A DNA stretch of 12,805 bases, from NCBI GenBank assembly GCA_036506275.1, contig DASXSB010000089.1, forward strand, positions 1 to 12,805, given 5' to 3'. The notes under the pieces are model-generated. The model saw only the letters and a list, made by a program, of their open reading frames with translations, had not been told where the DNA came from and did no database searches. The position numbers and the translations under genes are program-made. Positions within the stretch are counted from its first letter, which is position 1. Every line of letters starts with the position of its first letter. The DNA comes from DASXSB01 sp036506275. GTDB taxonomy: Bacteria; Methylomirabilota; Methylomirabilia; Rokubacteriales; CSP1-6. Shown here piece after piece: positions 6,559 to 12,805 of this stretch.

Positions 6559-7721
6559 AGTTCGTACCGCTCCTGTGGGCGGAGCTGTTCCGGAAGAAGA
6601 CGCGCACCGTGCTCACGCTGCTGTCGGTGCTCGTCGCCTTTCTCCTCTTCGGGCTCCTCCAGGCCGTGCAGGCGGCATTCGAAGCGGGCGCCGACAACGC
6701 CGACGCCAAGCGCCTCCTCACGACCGCGCGCTACTCGATCATCGAGCCGCTGCCGATGTCCTACCTGCGCCGCATCGAGGGGGTGCCGGGCGTGGTGGGC
6801 GCCGCCTTCGCGGACTGGTTCGGCGCCAAGTACCAGAACGACAGCAATGCCTTTCCCGTCTTCGCGGTGGATCCCGCGCGCTATCTCAACATGTACCCGG
6901 AATTCACCATTCCCGCCGCCGAGCGAGAGACGTTCGCGAAGACGCGCACGGGGGCGGTCGCCGGCAAGCGTCTCGTCGACCGTTATGGATGGAAGCTCGG
7001 GCAGAAGCTCCCCATCACCTCCGAGATCCACGAGAAGACGGACGGGAGCTTCAACTGGGAATTCGATCTCGTGGGAGTCCTCGACTCCGACGATCCTGCC
7101 GTGCGCGGCAACACCGACGTCGTCCTCATCAACGTGGCGTACTTCGACGAGGCGCGCCAGCTCGGCAAGGGCAAAACGGGCTGGTACATCATCCGCATCG
7201 CGGACTCCACGGAGGCCAAGAGCATCGCGGCCGAGATCGACCGCCTCTTCGCCAACTCCCCCGACGAGACCAAGACGGCGCCCGAGAAGGAGTTCGCGAT
7301 CGGCTTCGCCAAGCAGATCGGCGACATCGGCGCCCTCGTCACCCGCATCCTCATCGCCGTGTTCTTCACGATCCTGATCCTCACCGGCAACACCATGGCG
7401 CAGGCGATCCGCGAGCGCATCCCCGAGCTGGCCATCCTGAAGACCGTCGGCTTTTCGGATCGGGCGGTGACGCTCCTCGTGCTCGGCGAGGCCGCGCTCC
7501 TGCTCGCGCTGGGAGCGGCCCTTGGAATGATTGGCGCCGTCGCGGTCATGCCCGTCGTCAACGGCGGCACCGGCGGTCGCTTCCCGCCCCTGTTCGTGGC
7601 GGGGGAGACGTGGGTCCTGGCGGCGGCGGTGGCGCTCGCCCTCGCGATCGCCGTCGGTCTCCCGCCCGCGCTGCGCGTGAGCCGGCTCCGCATCGTGGAC
7701 GCGCTCGCCGGCCATCGCTGA
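6555..7721 (+). CDS. ABC transporter permease, FtsX/MacB_PCD fold, first of two, 388 aa
   Basis: The start is GTG 6555, overlapping the ATPase stop in GTGA, with GGAG 10 nt upstream; it gives the expected cytoplasmic KFVPLLWAELFRKKTR end. The topology is classical for FtsX permeases. TM1 is at about 18-41, followed by a large periplasmic domain (about 42-258), then TM2 (260-282), TM3 (304-332) and TM4 (352-372). The coupling segment RERIPELAILKTVGFS (286-301) corresponds to the conserved R-x-E-IA-L-k-a-lG motif between TM2 and TM3. The N-terminal layout resembles DevC-like permeases. It should pair with the second permease to form the membrane dimer. An in-frame extension upstream to 6108 is antisense-like noise overlapping the ATPase. 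Confidence 0.93.
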   Translation: MKFVPLLWAELFRKKTRTVLTLLSVLVAFLLFGLLQAVQAAFEAGADNADAKRLLTTARYSIIEPLPMSYLRRIEGVPGVVGAAFADWFGAKYQNDSNAFPVFAVDPARYLNMYPEFTIPAAERETFAKTRTGAVAGKRLVDRYGWKLGQKLPITSEIHEKTDGSFNWEFDLVGVLDSDDPAVRGNTDVVLINVAYFDEARQLGKGKTGWYIIRIADSTEAKSIAAEIDRLFANSPDETKTAPEKEFAIGFAKQIGDIGALVTRILIAVFFTILILTGNTMAQAIRERIPELAILKTVGFSDRAVTLLVLGEAALLLALGAALGMIGAVAVMPVVNGGTGGRFPPLFVAGETWVLAAAVALALAIAVGLPPALRVSRLRIVDALAGHR

Positions 7722-7726
7722 CGGCC

Positions 7727-8920
7727 ATGGCCGCCCTCACCCAGATCGCGCACGTCACCGCCATCAACGTGCGAAACATCCCGAGCCGCCTCGGCACGTC
7801 GCTCGTGATCGTGGTCGGCATCGCGGGCGTGGTGGGCGTGCTCGTCTCCGTCCTCGCGATGGCGGAGGGCTTTCGCCACACGCTCGCCAGCACGGGCAGA
7901 CCGACGCGCGTGATCATGCTGCGTGCGGGCTCCGACGCCGAGCTGTCGAGCGGCGTCGTCCGCGATCAGGCCACGCTGCTGGCGGGTCTGCCCGCCGTCG
8001 CCCGTGATGCGGACGGACGTCCTCTGCTCTCCGCGGAGCTCGTGGTGATGGTCGATCTCCCGCGCCGCGGCCACACCGAGCCCAACAACGTGCCCTTCCG
8101 CGGCGTGCAGCCGGCCGCCTTCGCCATCCGCGACGAGCTCACCATCCAGGAGGGCCGCCCCTTCCGGCGCGGCGTGCGGGAGGTCATCGTCGGCAAGAAG
8201 GCGGCCGCGCAGTTCGCGGGCCTGGAGGTGGGCTCGCGCATCGGCTTCCGCGACAGCGACTGGACGGTGGTGGGAATCTTCGCGACCGGCGGCGACGTGC
8301 ACGAGTCGGAGATCTGGGCGGATGCCGAGGTGGCGATGTCGGCCTTCCGGCGCACTGGATTCCAGTCCGCCACCGCCACCCTCGCCGACGGCTCCGTCCC
8401 CGGCTTCACCGCGCTCGCGGACGCCGTCCGCCGCGATCCGCGGTTTTCGCTGACCGTGTTTCGCGAGCCGGAGTACTACGCGCGCCAGGCCACGATCCTG
8501 TCCCGGCTCATCAACGTCCTCGGCTACAGCGTGGCGACCTTCATGGCGATCGGCGCCACCTTCGGTGCCCTCAACTGCATGTACTCGGCGATCGCGAGCC
8601 GGCAGGTGGAGATCGCCACCCTGCGCGCGATCGGCTTCGGGGGCGCGCCGGTGGTGGTGTCCGTGCTGATCGAGGCGTTGCTGCTGGCCCTCGTGGGCGC
8701 GGCCGTCGGCGGCACTCTCGCCTACGTCTACTGCGACGGCGCCTCGCTCTCCACGCTCAACTTCAACACCTTCTCCCAGGTCGCCTTCGATTTCCGCGTG
8801 ACGCGCGGCCTGCTCCTCCAGGGCCTCGCGTGCGCGCTGCTCATCGGCGCCGCCGGCGGTCTCCTCCCGGCCATCCGCGCCGCCCGCCTGCCGGTGACGA
8901 CGGCGCTGCGGACCCTGTAG
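7727..8920 (+). CDS. ABC transporter permease, FtsX/MacB_PCD fold, second of two, 397 aa
   Basis: The start is ATG 7727, five bases after the previous stop. There is no SD, so translation probably depends on the upstream gene. Topology: TM1 about 23-46, a periplasmic domain to about 257, TM2 261-288, TM3 306-334, TM4 361-383. The coupling motif is SRQVEIATLRAIGFG (291-305). The periplasmic domain differs clearly from that of the first permease, with segments such as RPTRVIMLRAG, SDWTVVGIFATGGDVHESEIW and FREPEYYARQ that are typical of MacB periplasmic core domains. The two permeases are therefore distinct subunits, not a recent tandem duplication. Together with one ATPase gene and one adaptor gene they would form a heteromeric exporter. 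Substrate unknown; lipid, peptide or macrolide-like molecules are usual for the class. The gene converges on the amidohydrolase with a 9-bp gap. Confidence 0.93.
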   Translation: MAALTQIAHVTAINVRNIPSRLGTSLVIVVGIAGVVGVLVSVLAMAEGFRHTLASTGRPTRVIMLRAGSDAELSSGVVRDQATLLAGLPAVARDADGRPLLSAELVVMVDLPRRGHTEPNNVPFRGVQPAAFAIRDELTIQEGRPFRRGVREVIVGKKAAAQFAGLEVGSRIGFRDSDWTVVGIFATGGDVHESEIWADAEVAMSAFRRTGFQSATATLADGSVPGFTALADAVRRDPRFSLTVFREPEYYARQATILSRLINVLGYSVATFMAIGATFGALNCMYSAIASRQVEIATLRAIGFGGAPVVVSVLIEALLLALVGAAVGGTLAYVYCDGASLSTLNFNTFSQVAFDFRVTRGLLLQGLACALLIGAAGGLLPAIRAARLPVTTALRTL

Positions 8921-8929
8921 CGATCGCGC

Positions 8930-10399
8930 TCAGCCCGCCACCCAGCCGTACCAGCGGTGGCTGGGCGCCGGCCCGTCCTCGAGATACGCCATCTTCATCC
9001 GGCTCACGTAGTCGCGTGGCATCTCGTTGCGCTTGGCGTTGACGTCGACGCCGAAGAGGCGCGCCGCGTTGATCCCGAAGATCTGCTCCTTCACCGGGCG
9101 CGTGAGCGGCGCGTAGCTGTGCTTCTCCACGAGCGCGTCCGGGATCTGGAAGCGACGAAACGCGTCGATCTGCCACTGGGGCGTGCCGTACCAGATGGAG
9201 TCCGTGCCCCACAGCACGTGGTCGGCGCCGAAGGTCTCGATGATCTGGCCCAGCAGGTGCGCGCACGCGGTGGGGTTGGTGGTGACGAGCTGGCCGAAGG
9301 TCGATCCCAGCTCCATGTAGATGTTCCGGAGGCCGCTCTCCTTCTCCTTCATCCGGCAGAACTCGGTCGTCCACGGCACCTCGCGGGCGGTGCTTCCCGC
9401 CGACACCCCGAGGAGGCCGGCGTGGTAGACGAGGAAGTCGACGTCCGGGAAATCGCGCGCGGCCTTGATGATGTCGCGCGGATGGTTGTAGTCGGCGACG
9501 GGGCCGAGGGGCAGGCCTTTGTGGAGGCACACGCGCCGGACGCCGAGCTTCCGGGCGCGCTCCAGCATCGGATACGCGATCTTCTCGTCGTCGACGAACC
9601 AGCCGCGGTCGACGCCCTTCGGCGGCGCGCCCGTGTAACCCTTCCAGGCATCGACCTTCAACGTGGCCGCCTGCATGTCCATGAAGTCGAGATCGGCGGT
9701 GCCGAGCTGCGGCGTGATCAGGCCGTGGGCGAGCATCCGGCGCGACTGCGTGATCCGGTTGATCTCGTCGCGGATGTGCGTCATCTCCTTCGGCGGCACC
9801 ACCGCTTCCTGGGGATAGGGTCCGGGCGGCGTCGAGATGAGCCCGATCGCGGTCTCGCTGTCGAAGAAGACCTCCTTGACGAAGGTCTCCCACGAGAGGT
9901 CGGCCATGGTGCCGCCGTCGGCCTCGAGCTTCGGATTGACGCGGCGAGCACGACGCCGGAGTCCCAGCAAGGCCTGCTTCGACACCGCGCCCGGGCGCGA
10001 GGCCTCCTCGTTGCGAGGATCGTATCCGGCGCCCACGTAGTGAAGCTGCACGTCGAAGATGAAGAACGGGTCGCCGGTGCGCTCCGCGAGCGCGCTCGGG
10101 TCCGCCGCCTCCACGGGAAGGACGTCGAAGAACCGGCCGAAGACCGCGTTCATCGCCAGCAGCGACGTCGCCATGCCCCCGCTCGTGCGCAGGAACGCGC
10201 GCCGGCTGAGACCCAGGCGCGGTGCCAGGCGCCCGGCGTCGGCGAGGATCCGCGCCTCGACCGCGCGCTGGGCCGGCGTCTGCGGGAGCGGCGGGAATTC
10301 CTCGTTGGACACGAGCCGTGTCGGCAGCGGGATCTCGGTCTCGACTCCTCGCCGCATGCCGCGGTGGAGGCGGAAGGCGTGGGGATTGTGCTCGGTCAT
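8930..10399 (-). CDS. Tat-exported metal-dependent amidohydrolase (Amidohydrolase_2 / ACMSD-like), 489 aa
   Basis: Start ATG 10399 has AAGGAG 6 nt upstream. A long N-terminal region precedes a canonical twin-arginine signal, LSRRAFLRTSGG (64-75) with S65-R66-R67-A68-F69-L70, and a hydrophobic stretch ending near VEA (97-98). The mature part is a TIM-barrel amidohydrolase. β1 reads DVQLH (116-120), where most relatives have D-x-H-x-H. Other metal or catalytic candidates are H293 in CLHKG, H326 in VYHAG and D400 in LWGTDSIW, the usual order for the ACMSD/2-pyrone hydrolase family. The C-terminus FGINAARLFG (441-450) is the family's standard closing helix. These enzymes hydrolyse or decarboxylate small cyclic or aromatic acids; the substrate here is unknown. 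The gene is divergent from the lipoprotein hydrolase, separated by 42 bp, which may point to a shared pathway. Confidence 0.92.
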   Translation of the reverse strand: MTEHNPHAFRLHRGMRRGVETEIPLPTRLVSNEEFPPLPQTPAQRAVEARILADAGRLAPRLGLSRRAFLRTSGGMATSLLAMNAVFGRFFDVLPVEAADPSALAERTGDPFFIFDVQLHYVGAGYDPRNEEASRPGAVSKQALLGLRRRARRVNPKLEADGGTMADLSWETFVKEVFFDSETAIGLISTPPGPYPQEAVVPPKEMTHIRDEINRITQSRRMLAHGLITPQLGTADLDFMDMQAATLKVDAWKGYTGAPPKGVDRGWFVDDEKIAYPMLERARKLGVRRVCLHKGLPLGPVADYNHPRDIIKAARDFPDVDFLVYHAGLLGVSAGSTAREVPWTTEFCRMKEKESGLRNIYMELGSTFGQLVTTNPTACAHLLGQIIETFGADHVLWGTDSIWYGTPQWQIDAFRRFQIPDALVEKHSYAPLTRPVKEQIFGINAARLFGVDVNAKRNEMPRDYVSRMKMAYLEDGPAPSHRWYGWVAG

Positions 10400-10405
10400 G
10401 CTGAG

Positions 10406-10411
10406 CTCCTT
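10406..10411 (-). promoter_or_regulatory. Ribosome binding site AAGGAG of the amidohydrolase gene
   Basis: On the minus strand AAGGAG ends 6 nt before ATG 10399. It matters because it supports a start about 65 residues before the twin-arginine motif, an unusually long n-region. The same frame remains open far upstream (to 11356) without support. Confidence 0.7.
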
Positions 10412-10427
10412 CCCGGCAGGGTGCAGG

Positions 10428-10433
10428 TATCCT
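10428..10433 (+). promoter_or_regulatory. Possible -10 element TATCCT directly before the lipoprotein hydrolase gene
   Basis: TATCCT ends 8 nt before ATG 10442, so transcription would begin at or within a base or two of the start codon. No -35 is recognisable at 16-18 bp upstream, where the SD of the divergent gene lies. If this is the promoter, the transcript from 10442 is leaderless, or translation begins at ATG 10460 with a leader of about 20 nt. Confidence 0.35.
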
Positions 10434-10441
10434 ATCGCAGG

Positions 10442-11326
10442 ATGCTTCGTCGTCACCGCATGCGCGCGCTCTTCCTCGCCGCCGTCGTCCTCGGCGGCTG
10501 CGCGGGCGGGACCAGCACGGGCTCGCTCGAGACGACGACGCCCGCCGGCACGCGCGAGAACATTCCCATCGCGGTCGCGAAGCCGGACGGGCCCGGCCCG
10601 TTCCCGGCCGTGGTCATCATGCACGACTGCAGCGGCCTCGGCACCACGTCGAGCGGCGCTCCCGGCCGCTGGTCGCGCGAGCTGGTGACGCACGGCTACG
10701 TCGTGATCATCCCCGACAGCTTCTCGACGCGCGGCTTTCCGGACGGCGTCTGCACGAGCGTCGCGCGCCCCGGCATCGACGTGAGCCCGGGACGCCGCGC
10801 CCACGACGCCTACGCCGCCCTCACCCACGCGCGCGCGCTGCCCTACGTGGATGGAAAGCGTGTCGGGATCATGGGCGGCTCCCACGGCGGATCGAGCACG
10901 CTCGCCGCCATGGTGGCGCCGGACAGCGAGCGCGAGCCGCTCGCGCGCGAACGGCGCGCGGGCTTCGCGGCCGGCGTCGCCCTCTATCCGCGCTGCGCGG
11001 CCCGGCTCGGGACCTGGCGCGGCACCGGCGTCTACAAGCCCATCGCGCCCCTGTTGATCCTCATCGGCGAGAAGGACGACTGGACGCCCGCCGGCGACTG
11101 CCAGCGGCTGGCGGAGGCTTCGCGGCAGGCGGCATTGCCGGTCACGATCAAGGTCTATCCGGGCGCGCATCACTCCTTCGACAGCCCGAATCCCATCCGC
11201 TACGTCGCCACCCGCATCAAGCCGAGCACGCCGAGCGGGCGGGGCGCGACCACGGGCGGCAACGCCGAGGCGTGGTCCGACAGCATCCGCACCGTCATCG
11301 CCTTCTTCGGCGAGCATCTCAGGTGA
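10442..11326 (+). CDS. Lipoprotein α/β-hydrolase of the dienelactone hydrolase family, 294 aa
   Basis: A positively charged start (MLRRHRMRAL) leads into a hydrophobic core and the lipobox VLGGC, so C20 should be lipidated and the enzyme tethered to a membrane. ATG 10460 (residue 7) is an equally possible start and keeps the signal. The α/β-hydrolase fold follows: FPAVVIMHDCSGLG (oxyanion strand-loop, 54-67), HGYVVIIPDSF (84-94), and the nucleophile elbow GIMGGSHGG with Ser147 (142-150). Acid candidates are D212/D213 in GEKDDWTP, and the catalytic His is 243/244 in PGAHHSFD. Classical dienelactone hydrolase uses Cys at the nucleophile position; the Ser here is common in the wider family. The mature part has four cysteines (63, 104, 185, 220), possibly disulfide-bonded in the periplasm. 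Likely an esterase or lactonase; substrate unknown. Confidence 0.9.
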   Translation: MLRRHRMRALFLAAVVLGGCAGGTSTGSLETTTPAGTRENIPIAVAKPDGPGPFPAVVIMHDCSGLGTTSSGAPGRWSRELVTHGYVVIIPDSFSTRGFPDGVCTSVARPGIDVSPGRRAHDAYAALTHARALPYVDGKRVGIMGGSHGGSSTLAAMVAPDSEREPLARERRAGFAAGVALYPRCAARLGTWRGTGVYKPIAPLLILIGEKDDWTPAGDCQRLAEASRQAALPVTIKVYPGAHHSFDSPNPIRYVATRIKPSTPSGRGATTGGNAEAWSDSIRTVIAFFGEHLR

Positions 11327-11332
11327 CGGGCC

Positions 11333-11341
11333 TGCTATCCT
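11333..11341 (+). promoter_or_regulatory. Extended -10 element TGCTATCCT immediately before the small unknown gene
   Basis: TG-C-TATCCT has the TGn extension of -35-independent promoters. The hexamer ends at 11341, and ATG 11349 begins 7 nt later with only a pyrimidine tract (TTCCTCC) and no SD between. Initiation about 7 nt downstream of the -10 would place the RNA 5' end at the ATG, predicting a leaderless mRNA for the two-gene unit 11349-12805+. Confidence 0.45.
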
Positions 11342-11348
11342 TTCCTCC

Positions 11349-11759
11349 ATGAGCACCGAATTGAACCTCTCCGACCTGAAGATCGATCCCGGTTCGCTCT
11401 ACCGCGAAGACGTCTTCACCGATCGGAAGGTGGGAACGATTCGCGTCCTCACGCCCGTGCGCGTGGACGGCTCCGCGGACGCGGGCCGGCCCGTGCTGTA
11501 CGTCGGCGAGACGCAGCTCCTGACGGCCGCCGGTGTCCTGCCGCTCGCGTTCGAGATCGAGGCGGCGTCACTGGCGGAGGCGGTGGAGAAGTTCCCCGCC
11601 GCCACCACGGAGGCGGTGGAGCGCACGCGCCGCGAGCTGGAGGAGCTGCGCCGGGAGGCGGCGTCGTCGATCATCGTGCCCGATCGGATGCCCGGCCTCG
11701 GCGGTCGCGGCCCCGGACCGGGAGGTCTCCCCGGCGGCGGCAACATCAGGCTGCGCTGA
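11349..11759 (+). CDS. Small protein of unknown function, 136 aa, with Gly/Pro-rich tail
   Basis: Coding is supported by strong codon bias, an in-phase start right behind a promoter-like element, and a 3-bp gap to the next gene. I cannot assign a named family. The N-terminal part (1-75) is β-rich and polar: SLYREDVFTDRKVGTIRVLTP, then RPVLYVGETQLLTAAGVLPLAF, in which a strand-turn-strand pattern is likely. Residues 72-106 form an amphipathic, Glu/Arg-rich helix (SLAEAVEKFPAATTEAVERT and ELEELRREA) that could be a coiled coil. The tail (114-136) is a Gly/Pro run ending in a basic NIRLR. There is no signal peptide or membrane segment, so it is probably cytoplasmic. A structural or assembly role is conceivable but unsupported. 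Confidence 0.8.
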   Translation: MSTELNLSDLKIDPGSLYREDVFTDRKVGTIRVLTPVRVDGSADAGRPVLYVGETQLLTAAGVLPLAFEIEAASLAEAVEKFPAATTEAVERTRRELEELRREAASSIIVPDRMPGLGGRGPGPGGLPGGGNIRLR

Positions 11760-11762
11760 GCC

Positions 11763-12805
11763 ATGCGCCGGCAGCGTCCGGTGCTCGTGGCCACGCTGGT
11801 GGCGATCGTCGCCATCGTCGGCGTGGGCTGTTTCTTCCGCGGTTATCTGGCGGGGATCCTCCCGAGCGCCGCCGCCCAGCCCGGCGACATCACGCTCCCG
11901 CCCGGGTTCCAGATCAGCGTCTACGCCGCCGACGTCCCCAACGCGCGCCAGATGGCGCTCGGCCCCAAGGGCGTGGTCTTCGTGGGCTCGCGGTCCGAAG
12001 GCAAGGTGTACGCGACGGTCGATCGCAGCGGCAACGGGCGCGCGGACGAGGTGCACGTGCTCGCGAGCGGGCTCAACATGCCGAGCGGGATCGCCTTCCG
12101 CGACGGTTCCCTCTACGTGGCCGAGGTGAGCCGCGTCCTTCGCTTTCGCGACGTCGCGCGCGATCTCGCGCATCCGCCCAAGCCCGAGGTCGTCACCGAC
12201 CGCTTCCCGAGAGACACGCACCACGGCTGGAAGTTCATCGCCTTCGGCCCCGACGGGCGTCTCTACGTCCCAGTGGGCGCGCCCTGCAACGTGTGCGAGC
12301 CGCCGGGCCCGCTCCACGCCACCATCACGCGCATGGATCCGGCCGGGGGGCCGCCCGAGATCGTGGCGCGGGGCGTGCGCAACAGCGTCGGCTTCGACTT
12401 CCACCCGGAGACGGGCGAGCTGTGGTTCACCGAGAACGGCCGCGACTGGCTCGGCGACGATCAGCCGCCGGACGAGCTGAACCACGTCACGCGCGTGGGC
12501 GAGCACTTCGGCTTTCCCTACTGTCACGGCGACGGCATCCGCGACCCCGAGCGCAATGGCGGCCGCGCGTGCAACGAGTTCACGGCGCCGGCACGGCTCC
12601 TCGGGCCCCACGTGGCGGCGCTCGGGATGCGCTTCTACACGGGGACGATGTTCCCCGGGAAATACCGCGGCAGCATCTTCATCGCCGAGCACGGCTCCTG
12701 GAACCGCTCCACGCCCATCGGGTACCGGGTGTCGTTCGTGAAGATCGAGGGCGGGCGCGCGGTGTCCTACGAGACGTTCGCGGAAGGCTGGCTGAAGGGC
12801 AGCAC
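11763..12805 (+). CDS. Sorbosone-dehydrogenase-like / PQQ-dependent sugar dehydrogenase, periplasmic (3' truncated by window edge)
   Basis: From ATG 11763 the frame is open to the window end, giving 347 residues. A basic start and hydrophobic segment (7-24) lead to a probable signal-peptidase site after SAAA (35-38). The rest is a six-bladed β-propeller of the GDH/sorbosone dehydrogenase type: LPPGFQISVYA (45-55), GPKGVVFVGSR (67-77), then HHGWKFIAFGPDGRLYVPVG (153-172) with the likely catalytic His. Next come CNVC (175-178) and GVRNSVGFDFHPETGELWFTE (204-224), in which R206-N207 correspond to the PQQ-contacting Arg-Asn of soluble glucose dehydrogenase. The series ends with FIAEHGSWNRS (306-316). 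These enzymes oxidise sugars or alcohols in the periplasm and pass electrons to cytochromes; many carry a C-terminal cytochrome c domain, which would lie beyond this window. It follows the small unknown gene by 3 bp with only a weak SD, so coupling is likely. Confidence 0.9.
   Translation, partial: MRRQRPVLVATLVAIVAIVGVGCFFRGYLAGILPSAAAQPGDITLPPGFQISVYAADVPNARQMALGPKGVVFVGSRSEGKVYATVDRSGNGRADEVHVLASGLNMPSGIAFRDGSLYVAEVSRVLRFRDVARDLAHPPKPEVVTDRFPRDTHHGWKFIAFGPDGRLYVPVGAPCNVCEPPGPLHATITRMDPAGGPPEIVARGVRNSVGFDFHPETGELWFTENGRDWLGDDQPPDELNHVTRVGEHFGFPYCHGDGIRDPERNGGRACNEFTAPARLLGPHVAALGMRFYTGTMFPGKYRGSIFIAEHGSWNRSTPIGYRVSFVKIEGGRAVSYETFAEGWLKGS

Noticed and set aside
6575..8920. Possible fusion or tandem duplication of the two FtsX permeases
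   Set aside because: Each has its own start, full four-helix topology and coupling motif, with a stop at 7719-7721 and a new ATG at 7727. Their periplasmic domains share no obvious identity, so they are separate, anciently diverged genes.
8941..8965. Inverted repeat CCCAGCC-N11-GGCTGGG near the convergent gene ends, a possible terminator
   Set aside because: There is no T-tract after it on either strand, and it lies inside the last amidohydrolase codons, where the Trp/Gly/Pro-rich sequence explains it.
8957..10441. Very long open frame on the + strand upstream of the lipoprotein hydrolase, antisense to the amidohydrolase
   Set aside because: It is an Arg/Ala/Glu-rich shadow created by high GC. 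The opposite strand encodes a clear amidohydrolase, and the lipoprotein signal peptide and lipobox fix the real start at 10442 or 10460.
10400..11356. Minus-strand extension of the amidohydrolase frame back to 11356
   Set aside because: It is low-complexity and antisense to the hydrolase gene. ATG 10399 has a strong SD at ideal distance.
1..12805. CRISPR arrays, tRNA/rRNA genes, insertion sequences, phage or toxin-antitoxin modules
   Set aside because: I looked for direct-repeat arrays, cloverleaf-like sequences, transposase motifs and small paired genes on both strands and saw none.

Overview
The window is GC-rich bacterial chromosomal DNA. It is densely coding, with GC-dominated third codon positions, short intergenic gaps and several 4-bp start/stop overlaps. 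The gene set is a Tat-exported amidohydrolase, a lipoprotein dienelactone-hydrolase-like enzyme, a PQQ-type sorbosone dehydrogenase and an HlyD/ABC/FtsX exporter. This fits an uncultivated soil or subsurface lineage such as Candidatus Rokubacteria/Methylomirabilota. That assignment is an impression from gene content; no marker gene is present to prove it. I see no rRNA, tRNA, CRISPR array, insertion sequence, integrase or phage module.

Layout. (1) Bases 2-412 (+) are the 3' end of a 3-hydroxyisobutyrate-dehydrogenase-family oxidoreductase. (2) It converges on a minus-strand gene (423-1616) for a secreted protein built of about ten WG repeats, whose start is best placed at a TTG codon. (3) Diverging from that are a probable M15-type (VanY/VanX-like fold) zinc peptidase (1693-2421) and a membrane-anchored neutral zinc metallopeptidase of the YpfJ family (2486-3331). 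(4) A minus-strand gene of unknown function (3344-4405) follows. A signal-peptide-like stretch lies in a different frame just upstream of it. (5) A 207-bp divergent intergenic region carries a 7-bp perfect inverted repeat and a promoter-like element. (6) A tightly coupled four-gene exporter operon (4613-8920) encodes a periplasmic adaptor, a LolD/MacB-type ATPase and two different FtsX permeases. (7) A minus-strand Tat-exported amidohydrolase (8930-10399) is divergent from a lipoprotein hydrolase of the dienelactone hydrolase type (10442-11326). (8) A small conserved-looking protein of unknown function (11349-11759) is followed 3 bp later by a sorbosone-dehydrogenase-like PQQ enzyme (11763 onward) that runs off the window.

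Functional reading. Almost every product acts at or beyond the inner membrane: envelope peptidases, an efflux or lipid/peptide exporter, and periplasmic hydrolases and dehydrogenases. The exporter cassette is the one clear multi-gene machine. It looks like a split, heteromeric MacAB/DevBCA-like system with two permease subunits and no outer-membrane partner in view. I do not see convincing evidence for a wholly new system. The best leads are the two-permease exporter, the out-of-frame signal peptide before the unknown gene, the Gln-for-His change in the amidohydrolase metal motif, and short-leader -10 elements placed directly before several start codons.
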